DNA of 8,999 nucleotides from contig JAUIKP010000107.1 of NCBI GenBank assembly GCA_030430725.1, forward strand, positions 1-8,999, read 5' to 3'. A program made the position numbers and the translations under genes. Positions 6,370-8,999 of the stretch are shown one piece after another. How positions within the stretch are numbered: the stretch's first letter is position 1; each line of letters begins with the position of its first letter. This DNA is from Nitrospiria bacterium. Lineage in GTDB: Bacteria; Nitrospirota; Nitrospiria; Nitrospirales; UBA8639. Below the pieces are notes generated by a model. It did not search any database, was not told the DNA's origin, and saw nothing but the letters and a program-made list of their open reading frames with translations.

Positions 6370-6784
6370 AATACGAATCGTCCTGGACACCAACACAATG
6401 GTGAGTCGCCTTCTTGTCCCGGATTCTATTCCTGGACAAGCTGTAAGAAAAGCCGTGGATGAAGGTAAGATCCTTATGTCAGAATCCACCTTATACGAAT
6501 TGGCCGAGGTCTTAGGAAGGAAAAAATTTGATGCCTACGTCAGTATCCAGGACCGGAAAGAATTTTTGCGAATGCTCGGACGAATCGTCGAGATGATATC
6601 AATACTTCATACCGTCCACGATTGCCGAGATGTGCGGGATAATCACATTTTGGAGGTGGCTGTAAACGGACAAGCCAAGGTCATCGTCACCGGCGATGAG
6701 GATTTACTCGTGCTCAATCCCTTTCGAGGCATTTCCATAATGAAACCCGCCGATTTTCTGAAATGGAAAGCAGTTTCGCCCTGA
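6359..6784 (+). CDS. PIN-domain toxin (putative endoribonuclease)
   Basis: A 141-residue PIN-domain protein of the type annotated as toxin component, PIN family (COG1569-like). The acidic residues that bind Mg2+ or Mn2+ in this fold are visible: D10 in VLDTN, E47 in LYELAEVL, D94 in RDNHILEVA, and D113/D115 in VTGDEDLL. All are present, so it should be an active RNase if expressed free of antitoxin. The RNA target cannot be read from sequence. It starts inside the antitoxin gene and has no independent promoter that I can see. A transporter 3'-end remnant begins within ~30-50 bp of its stop codon, so the pair is bracketed by transporter remnants. Confidence 0.88.
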   Translation: MKARIRIVLDTNTMVSRLLVPDSIPGQAVRKAVDEGKILMSESTLYELAEVLGRKKFDAYVSIQDRKEFLRMLGRIVEMISILHTVHDCRDVRDNHILEVAVNGQAKVIVTGDEDLLVLNPFRGISIMKPADFLKWKAVSP

Positions 6785-6810
6785 CATTCGTCGTCACTTA
6801 CCGATCGATA

Positions 6811-6880
6811 ATTTCTTCGATTCATCCTCCCATCATCTCCCTTCTCAAACACTTCCAGGAAGAACCCAGGCAGCAGGCGC
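6811..6880 (+). pseudogene. Short BCCT 3'-end remnant (copy 3)
   Basis: In the frame containing 6832, the translation reads IISLLKHFQEEPRQQ, matching the intact transporter's IISLLKSFKEETR; 32 of 39 bases (6832-6870) are identical to 5114-5152. A weaker match may extend back to ~6811. No stop follows at the equivalent place. It shares Q in FQEE with copy 2, not the K of the intact gene. It is too short to function and is best read as the last trace of another transporter copy. Confidence 0.6.
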
Positions 6881-6929
6881 CCATTTTTACGGCATTCGGT
6901 GTTCTTTCCACCTTTACATGTCATAAAAT

Positions 6930-6966
6930 TTTGAATCAACCGGCTTGCAACGGATTTTGATTCAAA
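6930..6966. repeat. Large hairpin or palindrome upstream of the FRG gene
   Basis: TTTGAATCAA (6930-6939) is perfectly complementary to TTGATTCAAA (6957-6966), a 10-bp stem. Inside, CCG and CGG can add 3 bp after a three-base bulge, leaving the loop GCTTGCAA. It ends 19 bp before the FRG start codon. No T-run follows, so an operator, an mRNA 5' structure or an element end is as likely as a terminator. Confidence 0.5.
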
Positions 6967-6985
6967 TATCTGTGCCTTATTACCC

Positions 6986-7861
6986 ATGCAAATAATTTCC
7001 CCAAAACTTAGTAGCACCCAGCATAGCTCCGATCTTCGAGAATGGTGTCCATCCTCCTTTGAGTCTTTTCTTTTGGAAATGGACCATATCATTAATTCTT
7101 GTGAAGGTAAGGACCCATTTCCACTGTTCAGAGGGCAAATCAATTCAGAATGGTTTCTTGATTCAAAGTTTTTGAGACTTTCGATCCAGAGGCTTTTTAA
7201 ATTAGCGAATCACCACGAATTACCTGCGAAAATGAGGCACAATATTTCGTTTCACAAGGTAATGACCTATTTGTTCTTGCTGAAATTTGGAACGATAGGG
7301 AAACCAAGCCAAGAATTAAATGAAGCCGAAGCGATTCACGCCATTGACCCATGGTTTGAATGGCTTAAAAATTTGCAGCAATACCCTGAAAATGACCGCT
7401 TTATAAACGGAACTTTTTTATTAGACTGGACCTCCTCAAAGGACATCGGATTGTACTTTGCCACATATGAGGGAAGAGGAAGAAGCCGTGTTGTGAGCTC
7501 GGGTAATGGAGCATTATGGATATATGATGCCGTTTCTACCGGCAAAACTCTCCAAACAAAAAAGCTTGATGAAATAATGGCAATGATGGAAAACACGGAA
7601 TTTCTAAATGGAGACAAGACCTTCCCGCTAATATTTCACCCAACCACCCAAACCATCCAATCAAGATCCAAAAACCAAGATCCAATTTACATAGCCCAAA
7701 TGGACTTTCGGTACGATTTAGCAGATATTTGGGCAAATTATGAATATCACCATAAAAAGAAAGTTTTTATAAAATTAATTCTCCCGGAAGACATGAAAGG
7801 TAAAGCTGCTCAATACTTGGAATCAATAAACGTGGTAGATGAGTCAGTTTATCCGGAATAA
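6986..7861 (+). CDS. FRG-domain protein
   Basis: A 291-residue protein with the FRG-domain marks in order: LFRGQ at 47-51 followed by W56; FLLDWTSSKDIGLYFATY at 144-161; ALWIYDA at 176-182; and the closing INVVDESVYPE at 281-291, which resembles the family's GI...LFPD end. The biochemical activity of FRG domains is not established; they recur in defence and accessory islands, which fits the neighbouring toxin-antitoxin pair. It has no membrane segment or signal peptide. Base composition is clearly A/T-richer than the betaine genes, a sign of transfer. The ATG at 6986 lacks a Shine-Dalgarno sequence, but no other usual start codon lies between it and the upstream in-frame stop (6932-6934). Met32 would cut closely into the FRG motif. 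Confidence 0.82.
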   Translation: MQIISPKLSSTQHSSDLREWCPSSFESFLLEMDHIINSCEGKDPFPLFRGQINSEWFLDSKFLRLSIQRLFKLANHHELPAKMRHNISFHKVMTYLFLLKFGTIGKPSQELNEAEAIHAIDPWFEWLKNLQQYPENDRFINGTFLLDWTSSKDIGLYFATYEGRGRSRVVSSGNGALWIYDAVSTGKTLQTKKLDEIMAMMENTEFLNGDKTFPLIFHPTTQTIQSRSKNQDPIYIAQMDFRYDLADIWANYEYHHKKKVFIKLILPEDMKGKAAQYLESINVVDESVYPE

Positions 7862-7901
7862 GAATCCAATCATCATTTTTCCGGCTGTACTTGCACCTTC
7901 T

Positions 7902-7939
7902 CCCCTTTATTGACAAAATGCCCCCGGAACGCAAAGGGG
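7902..7939. repeat. Inverted repeat upstream of the 121-aa gene
   Basis: CCCCTTT (7902-7908) and AAAGGGG (7933-7939) are perfectly complementary with a 24-bp spacer that includes TTGACA (7910-7915). No T-run follows. It may be a weak end structure for the FRG transcript or a regulatory site of the next gene. Confidence 0.3.
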
Positions 7940-7991
7940 CCAATGATTCCCCGTAAACTCAAGGAAGCGGCTAAATCTGAAAGGAATTATC

Positions 7992-8357
7992 ATGACTGAA
8001 CTCGACACAAGTCTCCCACATATCACCACAACCGAAACATTGGTGAGATTTTATGTCCTCCTCTCCCAATACATCGATCGCTGCCTGGATGAGGCCACCA
8101 AACGCTCACTCCCGGAAGGAGAATTTCAAAAACATCTGGCCGAGACTCACACGCAAGTAACGGAACTTCTCACGACTAACCGAGTGGTGAAGAACAAGGC
8201 GGAGACGGAATTTCAACGGATCACGACCCTGTGTGAACAATTTTTGGAAAACCCGAAGGATCAAGCCATTAAAAATAGTCTGCACCATGAGCATGACGTT
8301 CTGAGAATAAAAATGTTAGCGCTGAGTGACCTCCTCGCAGTGTTTCGATCGGTGTAG
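7992..8357 (+). CDS. Hypothetical helical protein, 121 aa
   Basis: Not recognised. A 121-residue, strongly helical, polar protein with no membrane segment, signal peptide or catalytic motif. Heptad-like Leu/Ile spacing (for example residues ~17-35 and ~95-118) suggests a small helical bundle or coiled coil. The start is well supported by AAGGA 6 nt upstream of the ATG. The preceding 130 bp contain an inverted repeat (7902-7939) but no convincing promoter. Its base composition resembles the HEAT and transporter genes more than the A/T-rich FRG gene, so it may belong to the resident chromosome. Confidence 0.72.
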   Translation: MTELDTSLPHITTTETLVRFYVLLSQYIDRCLDEATKRSLPEGEFQKHLAETHTQVTELLTTNRVVKNKAETEFQRITTLCEQFLENPKDQAIKNSLHHEHDVLRIKMLALSDLLAVFRSV

Positions 8358-8494
8358 CGGATACCACGCCCCGCACAGACAACCTTTTTCCGACCTCATT
8401 GACCCCTCAAAAAATCGTGTGGTAACGTCGACCTTCGGGTTTTCCCTAATGGTTTGGTAACCTGTTATGTTCAAATTTCCCACGTGGAACCTAT

Positions 8495-8999
8495 ATGGTC
8501 GACTCGGTCGCTGAACATATTTCCGCCCTGGACGACGAGGATTGGGGGGTGCGCGAAGACGCAGCGGTAGCACTCGGACGTCTTGGCGATCCCCGTAGCG
8601 TTCAACCATTAATTCGGGCACTTCGCGACTCGGATCGGGCCGTACGTGAGGCCGCAACTGCAGCCCTAAAATTGCTTGGAGAACCGGCCATTCTCTCATT
8701 AGGATTTTGCCTTCAGGATCTGAATCCTCATGTTCAGGAATTGGCCGCTTGCATCCTGGCGGATATTGCCAACGAACAGGTATTAGATCCTTTGTTGTCC
8801 GCGGCATTAAGTCCTAACTGGATTGTGCGCATGGCGGCAGCCAAAGGCCTTGGTCGCATTCAGAATTCCCAAGCCATTGATACGTTAATTTTGCTTCTCC
8901 AAGATAAAGTGCCGGCCGTGCGAGAGGAAGCAGGACGGGCCATACAAGCCATAGGCAAAATCAGCATTCCAAAATTATTGGAAAAATTAAAGGATCAAA
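8495..8999 (+). CDS. HEAT-repeat protein, 3' end beyond the window
   Basis: An open frame of 168 codons running off the window, with at least five HEAT / PBS-lyase-like repeats such as VREDAAVALGRLGDP and VREAATAALKLLGEP. It is N-terminally complete. The ATG at 8495 has only a weak GGA 6 nt upstream, and an in-frame stop at 8447-8449 leaves no other usual start. Its first ~60 residues align with those of the HEAT protein at 63-1451 (M-x-x-SV, AL-D-D, RE-x-AA-x-AL, GDP, PL-x-x-AL), so the two are likely paralogues. The role is presumably protein-protein scaffolding; the partner is unknown. Confidence 0.88.
   Translation, partial: MVDSVAEHISALDDEDWGVREDAAVALGRLGDPRSVQPLIRALRDSDRAVREAATAALKLLGEPAILSLGFCLQDLNPHVQELAACILADIANEQVLDPLLSAALSPNWIVRMAAAKGLGRIQNSQAIDTLILLLQDKVPAVREEAGRAIQAIGKISIPKLLEKLKDQ

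Noticed and set aside
6643..7143. Antisense ORF of 166 codons across the toxin end, the gap and the FRG start
   Set aside because: It is Ser/Arg-rich, matches no family, and mirrors two well-supported genes on the other strand.
7910..7915. Perfect TTGACA -35 box before the 121-aa gene
   Set aside because: No acceptable -10 box lies 15-19 bp downstream (the bases there are AAAGGG), so a promoter is not supported.
8399..8428. TTGACC followed by TAACGT as a promoter for the right-hand HEAT gene
   Set aside because: The -10 match is too weak to claim, and no other convincing pair was seen in 8358-8494.
8316..8807. Antisense ORF of 163 codons near the right end
   Set aside because: It is the shadow of the plus-strand HEAT-repeat frame, whose repeats are unmistakable.

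Overview
The window reads as a bacterial chromosome segment of moderate G+C content. HEAT-repeat proteins at both ends and a glycine-betaine synthesis and uptake locus would suit a Nitrospirota (Nitrospira-like) bacterium that tolerates salt. That taxonomic guess is inference; no rRNA or other marker gene is present.

Layout. (1) 63-1451 (+) is a complete HEAT-repeat protein. (2) 1513-3195 (-), convergent with it, is a 560-residue fusion of two SAM-dependent methyltransferases that matches glycine/sarcosine N-methyltransferase plus sarcosine/dimethylglycine N-methyltransferase, the three-step route from glycine to glycine betaine. (3) 3196-3667 is a divergent intergenic region. Its minus strand carries a promoter-like pair, three nested or successive stems and a hairpin followed by eight T, which together look like a ~190-nt structured RNA or an attenuated leader of the methyltransferase gene. 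(4) 3668-5155 (+) is a BCCT-family transporter, probably for betaine. The cell can thus make betaine and import it from one divergent locus.

(5) 5156-7861 is a patchwork. An unrecognised 149-aa gene (5277-5726) is followed by a BCCT remnant with a premature stop (5870-6055), a Phd-type antitoxin and PIN-domain toxin pair (6118-6784), a second short BCCT 3'-end remnant (about 6811-6880), and an FRG-domain protein (6986-7861). The 3' end of the BCCT gene therefore occurs three times in the same orientation, with cargo genes between the copies. This suggests tandem transporter duplicates decayed by deletion and insertion, or a repeatedly used insertion site. FRG proteins and toxin-antitoxin pairs are typical cargo of defence or accessory islands.

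(6) 7992-8357 (+) is a small helical protein of unknown function. (7) 8495 to the window end (+) is a second HEAT-repeat protein, cut by the window edge, whose N-terminus resembles that of the first.

No rRNA, tRNA, CRISPR array, transposase or integrase was seen.
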